Origin: Hyphococcus sp.
GTDB lineage: Bacteria; Pseudomonadota; Alphaproteobacteria; Caulobacterales; Parvularculaceae
NCBI GenBank assembly: GCA_021776345.1
Contig: JAJFGC010000011.1
Span: 1 to 34,405 of the forward strand
Reading direction: 5' to 3'
DNA: 34,405 bases
Shown piece by piece: positions 8,072-17,261 of the stretch (positions within the stretch are counted from its first letter, which is position 1; each line of letters begins with the position of its first letter). The notes under the pieces are model-generated. The model did no database searches. It was given only the letters and a program-made list of their open reading frames with translations, and was not told where the DNA came from. The position numbers and the translations under genes are program-made.

Positions 8072-9638
8072 ACTGCGCCGGCAGTTGATAGCCGATTTCA
8101 GAACCCGGCCCGAGGGGCAGTCCCAGCATCACCCAGAGAATGACCATGACAAGCCCGCTGATCAGCAGGAACATTGAGTAGGGGATCATTGTTGCGGTGA
8201 GACTGCCCAATCCGAAATCTGGTTTCCAGCGATGGCAGAAGGTCAAGATGAGCGGGAAGTAAACCATCAACGGGGTGATGATGTTGGTGGCTGAATCGCC
8301 GACACGATAGGCCGCGGTGGTCATCTCTGGCGAGACATTCAACAGCATCAGCATCGGAACCAACACCGGCGCCAAGAGCGCCCATTTTGCCGACGCGGAG
8401 CCGACAAAGAGATTGACGACACCGGTTAGCAAGACAAGCATTGCGAGCGTGATCGGCATTGGCATGCCTGACGCTTCAATCGCGCCGGCGCCCTGCACCG
8501 CGAAGATCAATCCAAGATTTGACCACGCAAACATCGCAACGAAATGCGCCGCTGCGAATGCGAGTACGAGGTAATAACCAAGGTCCTGCATCGCGCCCGT
8601 CATCATCGCGACAATATCGCGGTGATTTTTAACCGTGCCAGCCGCCGCGCCATACGCCCACCCCGAAGCGAGAAACAGGATGAAAAACCCTGCAACGAGC
8701 GACTTATAAAATGGCGATAATCGTGCTTCCGGTTTCGCCGCCTCGTCGATCAAGGGCGTGCCCGGTCCGAGAGTGAAGAATACCCAAAGCACGCATACGC
8801 CGATCGTGGCAAAAAGCGCATACCACAGACCTTTTCTCTGTTCCGGCTCAAGAGGTTTGTCTTCATCTTCGACCATGGCGCCGGAGGAACCGGCCGGAAC
8901 ATATTTACCCATGCGCGGTTCAATGATCCGGTCAGTGACAAACCAGATCACCGGCAAAAAGATAAACGTCATCCCCATGATGAAATACCAATTGCCGGCA
9001 ATGTTTGCGTCCCAGGCGGGGACAATCGCTTCGGCGGCCTGTTCAGTGATCCCGAACAGCAGCGCATCAAGCTGGCCGGGCAAGAGGTTTGCCGAGAAAC
9101 CGCCGGAGACGCCTGCAAACGCCGCGGCGATTCCTGCAATAGGATGACGCCCCGCCGCCGCAAACAAAACACCTGCAAGAGGAATAAGCACAACGTAAGC
9201 CGCGTCGGCTGCAAGATTGCCGACCATTGCCACCAGCGCCACCATCGGCGTCAGCAAAAACTTTGGGGCGTTACGAACGCCCGCGCGCATCGCCGTTGCA
9301 AAGAGCCCGGTGCGTTCCGCAATCCCGGCGCCAAGCATCACCACGAGCACATAACCTAGTGGATGGAAATGGGTGAAGGTCTTGGGCATATCGACCCAGA
9401 GTTTCTGGATATTTTCCGCCGACAGAAGGCTAAGCGCGCTTATCACCTCCGGTTGGCCGCTCGCATCGACCATTGTCGGGTGCAGCGCTGAGTAGCCCAC
9501 AAGCGACGCGAGGATACTCACCGCTATGAGGGCGAAGATCAGATAGAAGAAGATAAAAACAGGATCGGGAAGCTTATTCCCTGTCCGTTCAATATAACCG
9601 AGAATGCCTTTTTGTCCCGTCGCCGCTGCCGTCGCCAT
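8070..9638 (-). CDS. AbgT family transporter
   Basis: A 522-residue integral membrane protein of the AbgT family, which includes p-aminobenzoyl-glutamate importers and sulfonamide exporters driven by ion gradients. The N-terminal segment ERTGNKLPDPVFIFFYLIF is characteristic, as are the central hairpin region (about 115-190) and the conserved C-terminal segment SATNIITPLMVYFPLI. About a dozen hydrophobic segments are seen. GGGAGGA lies just upstream of the ATG. The gene follows the carotenoid oxygenase on the same strand after 74 bases, so it may be in the same transcription unit or have its own promoter. Substrate and direction of transport are not evident. Confidence 0.92.
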   Translation of the reverse strand: MATAAATGQKGILGYIERTGNKLPDPVFIFFYLIFALIAVSILASLVGYSALHPTMVDASGQPEVISALSLLSAENIQKLWVDMPKTFTHFHPLGYVLVVMLGAGIAERTGLFATAMRAGVRNAPKFLLTPMVALVAMVGNLAADAAYVVLIPLAGVLFAAAGRHPIAGIAAAFAGVSGGFSANLLPGQLDALLFGITEQAAEAIVPAWDANIAGNWYFIMGMTFIFLPVIWFVTDRIIEPRMGKYVPAGSSGAMVEDEDKPLEPEQRKGLWYALFATIGVCVLWVFFTLGPGTPLIDEAAKPEARLSPFYKSLVAGFFILFLASGWAYGAAAGTVKNHRDIVAMMTGAMQDLGYYLVLAFAAAHFVAMFAWSNLGLIFAVQGAGAIEASGMPMPITLAMLVLLTGVVNLFVGSASAKWALLAPVLVPMLMLLNVSPEMTTAAYRVGDSATNIITPLMVYFPLILTFCHRWKPDFGLGSLTATMIPYSMFLLISGLVMVILWVMLGLPLGPGSEIGYQLPAQ

Positions 9639-9712
9639 AGGTCGTCCTCCCTATTTGAGCCGGGAAGATTGGCGAATTTCGCTCGCTAAATCAATTCTTA
9701 AGGAGACATTGC

Positions 9713-11101
9713 TCAAACACCCGCCGCCCAAACACCGTGAAATCCGAGCGGAACACGCTGCGGCAGCATCACCCGCGCAAGCGGCGGCGCAGAAAAATTC
9801 TGCGCATCAATTATTTGGGCTTCTGACTTGCCGTCCATGTCCGCCGTGAAGGTGATGAGATAACCATCATCTTCGCTTTGCGCATTTATTTTGGGTGCAA
9901 AGGCCGGCTCCGAACCGTAAACGCCGCTCGCAAAATCATGCCTCGCGCTGGCACCAGTTTCGAGATCGTATTTCATCAAGGCCGAGAACCGCTGTTCAAT
10001 GCAATCATCAAAAACCACATGATAGGAATGCCGTGTTTTCTGACCCGCAAAATTATTGTTGATGACGGGAAATTCTGACACCGCGTCATCGATCTGCTCT
10101 TCGCGGCCTTCGCCGGTTTTCATATTCATCCGCCAGCGGAAGGGCTGTGCGCGCAGCGCGAGAACATCCGCCATCGCTGCGTAAGGTCCGTATTTAGGAT
10201 CAGGCTCAAACCGGTTGGGAAGCATCTTGCACGCGGTCATCACCACATCATCGCCCTCCTCCCACGCATTGATGACGTGGTAGACATAGCAGGTCGGAAA
10301 CTCGAACCATTTGGGATCGCCTCCCTTACGCGGCACAACGCCAAACCGTGTTGGCTGATCGGCCACGTGAATTTGCCATAGCCGGTTTTTGATCGCCTGG
10401 TCAGAAAAGATGACGGGGAGATCATGGAGGATCACATAATTTTCCGTCATGCCCATATCATGCGGCAAGCGCGGGCCCGGCAGATCGACTTCCTGAAAAT
10501 GCGTGAGGTCGCCTTGCGCCGACACGGCGCCGGTCCACATTTTTGGCTCGTAAAGCGCATAATCAAAAAATACCAATTCCCCGGTTTTGGGGTCAACTTT
10601 TGAATGTGCTGAAATATTGTGCGGCAGCTTGCCGTTAAATGTCTCTACCCGGATCGTTTCGAGCGTTTGCGCATCCACAGCAACCGGCTGACCGGAAATA
10701 TACCAGAGCGCTAGGAGGTTGCCGTTATGAAAGACGAGATCGGTATTTGCGGTATCTCGGTAGTGAACCGTGCGCCCTGAGGCGTCTTGCGACGGCTCGA
10801 AAATACCGCCGAGCGGCGAGGCGCCGTTTGCCTTGAGGTCCTGCGTCCCGACATAACGGTTGCGATACCGCGCCTCGCCATTTTCAAACCACACCCCATG
10901 GATCATGCCGTCGCCGTCGAACCAATGATGCATGCCCTTGGGCGCTACAGCCGGGTTCGGCCCATTGCGAAAATATCCGCCATGGAGATCGCGCGGGATT
11001 TCGCCAATGACATCGAGCTTGTCGGCGCTCACTTCATCTGTCACCGGCGCATAGAGGCCGTGGAAGTATGGGTTGAGATCGTTTAACGTTTCGGTTGTCA
11101 T
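9713..11101 (-). CDS. Carotenoid cleavage oxygenase (RPE65 family)
   Basis: A 462-residue non-haem iron oxygenase that splits a double bond of a carotenoid, apocarotenoid or stilbene-like substrate. The four iron-binding His residues of the seven-bladed propeller are visible: His166 (ISAHSKVD), His214 (LPHDMGMT), His275 (CYVYHVIN) and His455 in the terminal FHGVW. The N-terminal FRNGPNP and HWFDGDGMIHG motifs are typical. Length matches bacterial apocarotenoid oxygenases. No carotenoid biosynthesis gene is in the window, so the substrate is unknown. It is divergent from the TolB-like lipoprotein gene, with 51 bases between the start codons. Confidence 0.93.
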   Translation of the reverse strand: MTTETLNDLNPYFHGLYAPVTDEVSADKLDVIGEIPRDLHGGYFRNGPNPAVAPKGMHHWFDGDGMIHGVWFENGEARYRNRYVGTQDLKANGASPLGGIFEPSQDASGRTVHYRDTANTDLVFHNGNLLALWYISGQPVAVDAQTLETIRVETFNGKLPHNISAHSKVDPKTGELVFFDYALYEPKMWTGAVSAQGDLTHFQEVDLPGPRLPHDMGMTENYVILHDLPVIFSDQAIKNRLWQIHVADQPTRFGVVPRKGGDPKWFEFPTCYVYHVINAWEEGDDVVMTACKMLPNRFEPDPKYGPYAAMADVLALRAQPFRWRMNMKTGEGREEQIDDAVSEFPVINNNFAGQKTRHSYHVVFDDCIEQRFSALMKYDLETGASARHDFASGVYGSEPAFAPKINAQSEDDGYLITFTADMDGKSEAQIIDAQNFSAPPLARVMLPQRVPLGFHGVWAAGV

Positions 11102-11114
11102 GCTCGTCTTTTAT

Positions 11115-11134
11115 CCATAGCGTTTATACACTAT
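11115..11134. promoter_or_regulatory. Imperfect inverted repeat in the oxygenase/TolB-like divergent gap
   Basis: CATAG and CTATG arms around a 10-base spacer, with partial extra matches inside the spacer, lie in the 51-base gap between two divergent start codons. An operator or overlapping promoters would fit the position. This is positional inference only. Confidence 0.3.
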
Positions 11135-11152
11135 GCTATTTAGGTATTTCTG

Positions 11153-12061
11153 ATGATGCAAACCTGCAAAACAGGTTCAACGCTGATATTCAGCCTGCTA
11201 GCTGTGATCGTCACTGCGTGCACAAACGAATCAAAAAACGACGTTGCCGAGCAACCAAGCGTCGCCCCTTATGAGCGTCCGGCGTGGACGCCAGATGGAA
11301 AAAGCATTGTATTTGGAGGCCAGTTGGACGGAAACCGCGATATCTTTATCATGGATAAGGATGGCGATGCGTACGTCAATCTCACAAACAGCCCGATTGA
11401 TGAAATGTTCCCGTCCGTTTCCTCCTCCGGCGACAAGATCGCCTATGTCGGCAAAGTGGATGGAAACTACGATATCTACGTTATGGATATCGATGGCGAA
11501 AAGCAAACCCGGCTGACCGAAAACGATCGCATTGATGATTGGCCGAGTTGGCGCAATCGTGACCAGAAAATCGTCTACGATTATGTCGATGATGGCAATT
11601 ATGGGTTCATGCGCATGCATGCTGATGGGTCCGGCAAAGAGCTAATCTTTGACGATGACGTTAAAACGGTCGATCCGATGACAGTTGATACAAGCGAGTT
11701 CATTGTCTACAGCAGTGACCGACCCGATCCTGGCGGCAATCGGCAAATTTATTTGTTAAGCTTGGACACTGGCAAAACACAACAGTTGACAAATAACGAT
11801 CTCACGAATGCTCACCCCTCGCTTTCATCCGATGAAAGCGTCGTTTTTAATGCCGGTACAGATTATTGGAATATTTTTACCATGAAAGTCGACGGCTCCG
11901 ACGTAAGGCAACTCACCGATGGAAATTATGACAGCAAATGGGGAGCGTGGTCTCCGGATGGTAAGGAAATCGCCTTCATGTCGAACAAGACCGGCGCCTG
12001 GCAAATCTACATCATGAATGCCGACGGCGGTAATATTCGACAAATCACTGACGTAAATTGA
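11153..12061 (+). CDS. TolB-like beta-propeller lipoprotein
   Basis: A 302-residue protein with a lipoprotein signal (VTAC, lipidated Cys23) followed by six or so PD40/WD40-like repeats. Repeats have the form PSWSPDGKKIAF...IYIMDADG...LT, for example YERPAWTPDGKSIVFGG, IYVMDIDGEKQTRLT and the final IYIMNADGGNIRQIT. These build a beta-propeller as in TolB. It lacks the N-terminal TolB domain and the Tol-Pal gene context, so it is not TolB itself. Starts at 11153 and 11156 are both possible and no strong ribosome site is seen. The likely location is the periplasmic face of a membrane; binding partners are unknown. Confidence 0.8.
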   Translation: MMQTCKTGSTLIFSLLAVIVTACTNESKNDVAEQPSVAPYERPAWTPDGKSIVFGGQLDGNRDIFIMDKDGDAYVNLTNSPIDEMFPSVSSSGDKIAYVGKVDGNYDIYVMDIDGEKQTRLTENDRIDDWPSWRNRDQKIVYDYVDDGNYGFMRMHADGSGKELIFDDDVKTVDPMTVDTSEFIVYSSDRPDPGGNRQIYLLSLDTGKTQQLTNNDLTNAHPSLSSDESVVFNAGTDYWNIFTMKVDGSDVRQLTDGNYDSKWGAWSPDGKEIAFMSNKTGAWQIYIMNADGGNIRQITDVN

Positions 12062-12135
12062 GGTCGCCTCGATTGGCTCGTCACTGTTTTCGTGCCAAAA
12101 CCCGCCTACCACAGTAAAATTTTTCAACCAGGTTC

Positions 12136-13512
12136 ATGCCACGTTCATCCGATACCTATGTCTGCCAATCATGCGGCAACGTCACAGCCAAATGGGCCGG
12201 GCGCTGCGAAGCGTGCGGCGAGTGGAACACGATCGAGCAGGAGCTCTCTGAGGCTGGCCCTCCCGGCTCATTAGCAGGCTCCCTTTCCGGCGGCGGCTCA
12301 AAATCCAAAAGCAAGAAGATTGACTTTACCTCCCTAGCTGGCGGCGGTGAAACCGTGCCGCGGGTGATGACCGGTAATGCCGAGTTTGACCGGGCTTGCG
12401 GCGGCGGCCTGGCCGAAGGCTCGGCGCTCCTCATCGGCGGTGATCCAGGGGTCGGCAAGTCGACATTGTTGTTGCAGATCGCGGCTGGCCTCGCCAATGG
12501 CGGCCAAAGCGTCGCCTACATATCCGGCGAGGAATCGGTCTCGCAGATCCGATTGCGGGCGAGCCGTCTTGGCGCGGAAAAGGCGCCGGTCCATCTCGCA
12601 TCGGCAACAGCGCTTCGCGATATCCTCGCGACGCTAAAATCCACAAAGCCAGACGTCGTCATCATCGATTCGATCCAGACGCTCTGGTCCGATGCGCTCC
12701 CTGCCGCGCCAGGCACTGTGACACAAGTGCGCGCCTGCTCCCATGAGTTGGTCCGGTTCGCCAAGGCCTCCGGGACAATCGTCCTCCTCGTTGGCCACGT
12801 CACGAAAGACGGTCAGATCGCGGGGCCACGAGTGGTTGAGCATATGGTCGACGCCGTGATGTATTTTGAAAGTGAAACGGGGCGCGACTTCCGCATCTTG
12901 CGGGCGGTGAAAAACCGTTTCGGCGCCGCCCACGAGATCGGTGTTTTTGAGATGACCTCAAAAGGTCTCGAAGAAGTCGCCAATCCATCGGCGCTGTTTT
13001 TGACCGACAATGAAGTGCCTGCATCAGGCGCTGCTGTCTTCGCCGGGATCGAAGGAACGCGGCCTGTTCTCGTTGAAATACAGGCGCTTGTCTCCCCCTC
13101 CTCCCTGGCCGCGCCAAGGCGTTCGGTTGTCGGCTGGGACAGCGCCCGGCTGTCGATGCTGCTGGCGGTGTTGGATGCCCGTGCTGATCTTGATTTTGGC
13201 CGCCATGATGTCTTCCTCAATGTCGCCGGCGGTTTGCGCATTGCCGAACCTGCGGCCGATCTGGCCGCAGCTGCCGCGCTGTGTTCGTCCCTCTTTGATA
13301 CGCCGCTTGCAAGCGGTCAGGTCGTCTTTGGCGAGGTTGCACTCTCCGGCGCAGTTCGCCCGGTCAACCAAACCGAAGCGCGCCTTAAAGAAGCCAAAAA
13401 ACTAGGATTTATGGGGGCGCTTGCCCCTTCTGGCGCGGCCAGCGAAACGCTGTCGGTGACGAACGCGACAAACCTTGCTGATTTGGTTCGCTGGGTGCGC
13501 CGCCAAGGCTAG
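12136..13512 (+). CDS. radA: DNA repair protein RadA
   Basis: A 458-residue RecA-related ATPase that drives branch migration of recombination intermediates. An N-terminal C4 zinc finger is formed by Cys10, Cys13, Cys24 and Cys27, all encoded by TGC. Walker A is GGDPGVGKST (101-110), Walker B VVIIDS (174-179), and the RadA-specific KNRFG motif lies at 259-263. The C-terminal third is the Lon-type P domain (ARADLDFGRHDVFLNVAGG). Length is normal. It precedes cvpA by 99 bases in the same direction, an order common in alphaproteobacteria. Alanine racemase, often found upstream of radA, is replaced here by the propeller lipoprotein. Confidence 0.96.
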   Translation: MPRSSDTYVCQSCGNVTAKWAGRCEACGEWNTIEQELSEAGPPGSLAGSLSGGGSKSKSKKIDFTSLAGGGETVPRVMTGNAEFDRACGGGLAEGSALLIGGDPGVGKSTLLLQIAAGLANGGQSVAYISGEESVSQIRLRASRLGAEKAPVHLASATALRDILATLKSTKPDVVIIDSIQTLWSDALPAAPGTVTQVRACSHELVRFAKASGTIVLLVGHVTKDGQIAGPRVVEHMVDAVMYFESETGRDFRILRAVKNRFGAAHEIGVFEMTSKGLEEVANPSALFLTDNEVPASGAAVFAGIEGTRPVLVEIQALVSPSSLAAPRRSVVGWDSARLSMLLAVLDARADLDFGRHDVFLNVAGGLRIAEPAADLAAAAALCSSLFDTPLASGQVVFGEVALSGAVRPVNQTEARLKEAKKLGFMGALAPSGAASETLSVTNATNLADLVRWVRRQG

Positions 13513-13611
13513 TTTGGCTGTTGAGAAATTAGCCGTTCGAGGGTAAGGAAAACAATTGGGGGATCAACGACTCGCTCTAGTGTTCTGGGGCGGAGGAAAC
13601 AGGGCGTAGTA

Positions 13612-14295
13612 ATGTTTGATCTCCTATTTCTTCTAGTCGTGGGCCTCTCGACCGCTTTTGCCGCCATGCGCGGTGGATTGCGCGAATTCGCCACGCTGCT
13701 AGCGCTGGCGATTGCAGGCGGGCTCACATGGGTGATCGCACCCGGGCTTTTAACCACGACAGGCCTTTCTGGCAGTTTCTTTGGCTCGATTATTCTCGCC
13801 GCGGTGCTCATCGCGGCGTTTTTTGTTGTCGTCCATATTGGTCTTCATCTCGTGCTGAAACGCACGCCGCTTGAAGGCCGCGCCGCTCTGATTGACCGCG
13901 CCAGCGGCGGCGCCTTCGGTCTCTTTCGCGGGCTGGTGCTCGTTGGTCTCGGCTTCCTTGGCTACGGCTATTATCTCGATGAGGCGCGCCAACCCGACTC
14001 AGTGAAAAACGCGATCACCCGTCCCGTCGCGGCAGGCATGGCGAGTTGGTTTGAAAGCTTTGCCCCGGAAGACGCCTATATCGAAAACACGGGCGACACC
14101 CCAGAAGAAGAAACAAACGCTGCCGTTGATGGATACGCCCGCAGCGACCGCAACGGTCTGGAAGAAATTGTCACGACAGTGACCACAACCGATCCGACAA
14201 TTTCCGAAACCGGTCCAGAACCGATCGAGGCGAACGCCGAAGATACAAGCCTTGAAGATTCCATTGCCGACATCTTGATCGAGGAAGATCAATAA
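13612..14295 (+). CDS. cvpA: CvpA family membrane protein
   Basis: A 227-residue protein with four hydrophobic segments in the first 130 residues and the family signature MRGGLREF near residue 20. CvpA is an inner-membrane protein named for colicin V production and linked to envelope stress tolerance; its activity is unclear. Residues 130-227 form a long acidic tail rich in Glu, Asp and Thr, extending past the usual family core. It lies directly before purF, and its TAA overlaps the purF ATG by one base (TAATG), so the two are coupled. This cvpA-purF pairing is widespread in proteobacteria. Confidence 0.9.
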   Translation: MFDLLFLLVVGLSTAFAAMRGGLREFATLLALAIAGGLTWVIAPGLLTTTGLSGSFFGSIILAAVLIAAFFVVVHIGLHLVLKRTPLEGRAALIDRASGGAFGLFRGLVLVGLGFLGYGYYLDEARQPDSVKNAITRPVAAGMASWFESFAPEDAYIENTGDTPEEETNAAVDGYARSDRNGLEEIVTTVTTTDPTISETGPEPIEANAEDTSLEDSIADILIEEDQ

Positions 14296-15854
14296 TGTTC
14301 CTGCCAGGCGACGCTTCACTCCCACTTCATGAACGCGCCGCCGACTTTCTAAAACTCGAAGGCCTCCAATATCGCCGCCGCCAATCAGAGCTGGATGCGC
14401 TGCTGGGCGAGCCCAAGCTTAAAGAAGAGTGCGGCGTTTTTGGTGTCATTGGCACGAATGACGCTGCGGCGCTGACGGCGCTTGGTATTCATGCGCTCCA
14501 GCACCGCGGTCAGGAAGCGGCGGGTATCGCCACCTATGACGGGGACCACTTCCATAATGAACGTCATCTTGGTCTTGTTTCGGATAACTTTTCCGACGTG
14601 AAGACACTTGGCCGTTTGCACGGCAACGCAGCGATCGGCCATACGCGATACTCCACGCAAGGCGACACTGTGTTGCGCAATGTGCAGCCGCTCTATGCCG
14701 ATCTTGATCAGGCGGGTGTTGCGATTGCCCATAATGGCAATCTCACAAACGCAAAAACCCTGCGCGCTGATCTCGTTCGCCGCGGTTGTATTTTTCAGTC
14801 GACATCGGATTCTGAAATCTTCCTGCAACTCACCGCGCGATCGCAATATCTCTCTGTCACCGACAAGCTGATCGAAGCATTAAAACAAGTCGAAGGCGCC
14901 TACGCGCTGACGGTTCTGGCGCCGGAAGGATTGATCGGCGCACGCGATCCGGTGGGCATTCGCCCGTTGATCCTTGGTAATCTTGATGGCGCGCCGATCC
15001 TCGCATCGGAAACCTGCGCCCTCGATATTATCGGCGCGGAATTTGTCCGCGACATTAAACCCGGCGAAGTCGTGATCTGCCGCGCCGATGGCTCGATTGA
15101 AAGCCGGCAGGTTTTCCCGGAACCGCCACAGGCGCGCCCGTGCATCTTTGAACTGATCTATTTTGCCAAACCCAACTCGGTCGTCGATGGCGAAAGCGTT
15201 TACGAACTCCGCAAGCGTCTCGGCGTTCATCTTGCAGATGAGGCGCCGTGCGAGGCGGATCTCGTCTCGCCAATCCCCGACTCAGGCGTGCCCGCCGCCA
15301 TCGGCTATGCGCAAGCCTCGGACCTGCCTTACGAGATGGCGCTGATCCGGTCGCACTTTATCGGCCGCACTTTCATTGAACCGGAACAGAAAATTCGCGA
15401 GGCCGGGGTCGCGCGCAAACACTCGCCTAACCGCGAACTGATCAGCGGCAAACGCGTCGTCCTGATCGATGACTCAATTGTCCGCGGCACCACGTCCCGC
15501 AAGATTGCCGAAATGCTCCGCAATGCGGGCGCCAGCGAAGTGCATATGCGCATCGCCTGCCCGCCGATTATTCATCCGGATTTTTACGGCATCAACACAC
15601 CGTCTCATGAAGAACTTCTCGCCGTCGGTCGGTCGGTTGAACAGATGCGCGAACTCATCGGCGTTGACAGCCTCGCCTTCCTGTCGCTGGAAGGTCTCTA
15701 TAAAGCGTTCCGCAAAGAGCGCCGCGACGAGACCGCGCCCGCCTTCACCGATCACTGTTTTACCGGCGATTACCCCACGCGGCTAGTCGATAGAGATGAG
15801 ACGGATCGCAATGCAATGATCACGCAATTGTCGTTTCTCGCCGAGACGAGTTAG
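14295..15854 (+). CDS. purF: Amidophosphoribosyltransferase
   Basis: A 519-residue enzyme catalysing the first committed step of purine synthesis: PRPP plus glutamine to phosphoribosylamine. The class II glutaminase begins at Cys46 (EECGVFG), which becomes the N-terminal nucleophile once the 45-residue leader is removed. The PRPP-binding loop VVLIDDSIVRGTT spans residues 388-400. The ATG at 14295 overlaps the cvpA stop and has GAGGAAG upstream, and no later start exists before Cys46, so the long leader appears genuine. It ends 3 bases before the convergent SIMPL gene. Confidence 0.96.
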   Translation: MFLPGDASLPLHERAADFLKLEGLQYRRRQSELDALLGEPKLKEECGVFGVIGTNDAAALTALGIHALQHRGQEAAGIATYDGDHFHNERHLGLVSDNFSDVKTLGRLHGNAAIGHTRYSTQGDTVLRNVQPLYADLDQAGVAIAHNGNLTNAKTLRADLVRRGCIFQSTSDSEIFLQLTARSQYLSVTDKLIEALKQVEGAYALTVLAPEGLIGARDPVGIRPLILGNLDGAPILASETCALDIIGAEFVRDIKPGEVVICRADGSIESRQVFPEPPQARPCIFELIYFAKPNSVVDGESVYELRKRLGVHLADEAPCEADLVSPIPDSGVPAAIGYAQASDLPYEMALIRSHFIGRTFIEPEQKIREAGVARKHSPNRELISGKRVVLIDDSIVRGTTSRKIAEMLRNAGASEVHMRIACPPIIHPDFYGINTPSHEELLAVGRSVEQMRELIGVDSLAFLSLEGLYKAFRKERRDETAPAFTDHCFTGDYPTRLVDRDETDRNAMITQLSFLAETS

Positions 15855-15857
15855 GCG

Positions 15858-16637
15858 CTACTGCAGGTCGAATTTTCCGTAAATCGAAATGGTAACGGCT
15901 ATATCTTCCGGTTTTGCAAAAATGCGGCTTCCGGTAACTATTATCGTATCCGATTGTGGCGAACTCAATTTAATGCTCGGTCTCAGCTGGCCGCCGGATT
16001 CATCTTGCTCATATACTTCGACAAATCGATCACGAAGGTTGAAATCAAGGCGTTGCGCATCGGTTCCCGCCTCTTCAATCACTTGAATAGTGCCAAGCGT
16101 TTTGCCGGCATTCTGAGCATAAAGTTCAGCCCTCTGGGATGCATCCTTTATAGCCAAATTGCGCGCTTTTTCGAATAAAGGCCCTGTATCTTCGATTAGA
16201 TAAACCGGCGGGCTTACCTCCTCTGCATCCGCCTCAATCAGCGCCGCCAAGAGCTCTCCAGCTTTGCTGACATCATCAGTAACTACACGTATAGTTTGAG
16301 TGGCAACAAATGCCCCATCCTCAGAGTATCGAGACCCGTCTGGGCGCCGAAGATAGATTTGCCGTCTATCAACATCAAAATAAGCGCTTGAAATATCTTC
16401 ATCCGTTAAACCAAAGGTAGCAGCAATTTCGCGGGCATTGGTTATTCGTTCTGAAAGTACCGCTGCTGCAAGAGCAGCAGTCTTACCTTCCCCCTCCATC
16501 GTCACCGACAATGCGGCATGGCTCGGAAACATGCGCGCTTCACCGACCCCAACCACTGCAACATATTCGGTTTCTAACTCCAAGCAGCCCGCCAAGCTCA
16601 AAGAAAGGAGAATAGCAACAGTCCGCAAATCAACCAT
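15858..16637 (-). CDS. SIMPL (DUF541) domain lipoprotein
   Basis: A 259-residue protein with a lipoprotein signal (LAGC) and a SIMPL/DUF541 domain across most of its length. Typical features are the VVGVGEARMFPSHAALSVTM start, the QTIRVVTDDVSKAGELLAAL middle and the final ITVTGSR-like IIVTGSRIFAKPEDI. Family members form periplasmic or surface oligomers with poorly known roles; some relate to oxidative stress or signalling. The ATG at 16637 is preferred; an upstream in-frame GTG at 16649 is possible. It lies downstream of the Lrp-type regulator on the same strand with a 98-base gap. Confidence 0.88.
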   Translation of the reverse strand: MVDLRTVAILLSLSLAGCLELETEYVAVVGVGEARMFPSHAALSVTMEGEGKTAALAAAVLSERITNAREIAATFGLTDEDISSAYFDVDRRQIYLRRPDGSRYSEDGAFVATQTIRVVTDDVSKAGELLAALIEADAEEVSPPVYLIEDTGPLFEKARNLAIKDASQRAELYAQNAGKTLGTIQVIEEAGTDAQRLDFNLRDRFVEVYEQDESGGQLRPSIKLSSPQSDTIIVTGSRIFAKPEDIAVTISIYGKFDLQ

Positions 16638-16735
16638 CAAAGGCCCCACTGATTTTTATGTAAATCTCAGGCATTGTCTTGGGCAACCTTATCACCTGCC
16701 CGGATCGGAACAAGCCACGATTGCCCAGTGTTATA

Positions 16736-17188
16736 TCAAGCCCGCTCGTCCTTTGGCGATTCCATCACAATATAGGATGTGATCGAATTGACCTGCGGCG
16801 CGAGGCCCAGAACTTCCGTGTGAAAATTTTTATAGGCGGCGAGGTCAGCGACTTCAACGCGCAGCAAATACTCAAATGAACCAGTCATGTTGTGGCACTC
16901 GCGCACTTCGGGCGAACGGGCCATCAGCTTCTCAAATGCTTTTTGTGGGCCTTTGGTGTGTTCTGAGAGCCCCACCGCAACATAGGCGGTAAAGCCAGCA
17001 TCAACCGCAGCGCGATTAATCACGGCGCGGTAGCCCTCAATAACGCCGGTCCGTTCAAGCTCCTGCACTCTTCGCAGACAGGCCGACGGCGACAGGCCGA
17101 TCTTTTCCGCGAGGTCAGCATTCGATATCCGCCCATTGCGCTCTAATTCACGCAATATCCTTCGATTTATGTCATCAATTACTCTCAT
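16736..17188 (-). CDS. Lrp/AsnC family transcriptional regulator
   Basis: A 150-residue regulator. Residues 1-60 form an AsnC-type winged helix-turn-helix (LDxxxRRIL-like start DDINRRILREL, then ISNADLAEKIGLSPSACLRRVQELE), and the rest is the ligand-binding RAM domain ending in VMESPKDERA. Such proteins sense amino acids. It is divergent from a LysE family exporter across 73 bases, which strongly suggests it controls that gene. The ATG at 17188 gives the standard family length; the frame continues upstream to 17248 without family similarity. No clear Shine-Dalgarno sequence precedes it. Confidence 0.93.
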   Translation of the reverse strand: MRVIDDINRRILRELERNGRISNADLAEKIGLSPSACLRRVQELERTGVIEGYRAVINRAAVDAGFTAYVAVGLSEHTKGPQKAFEKLMARSPEVRECHNMTGSFEYLLRVEVADLAAYKNFHTEVLGLAPQVNSITSYIVMESPKDERA

Positions 17189-17261
17189 ATGTTGTTGTAT
17201 CTGTGACAAACACGCCGAAAAAAGCAAGCTAATTTTGCTAAAAGTCAACTATTCTTGCGCT

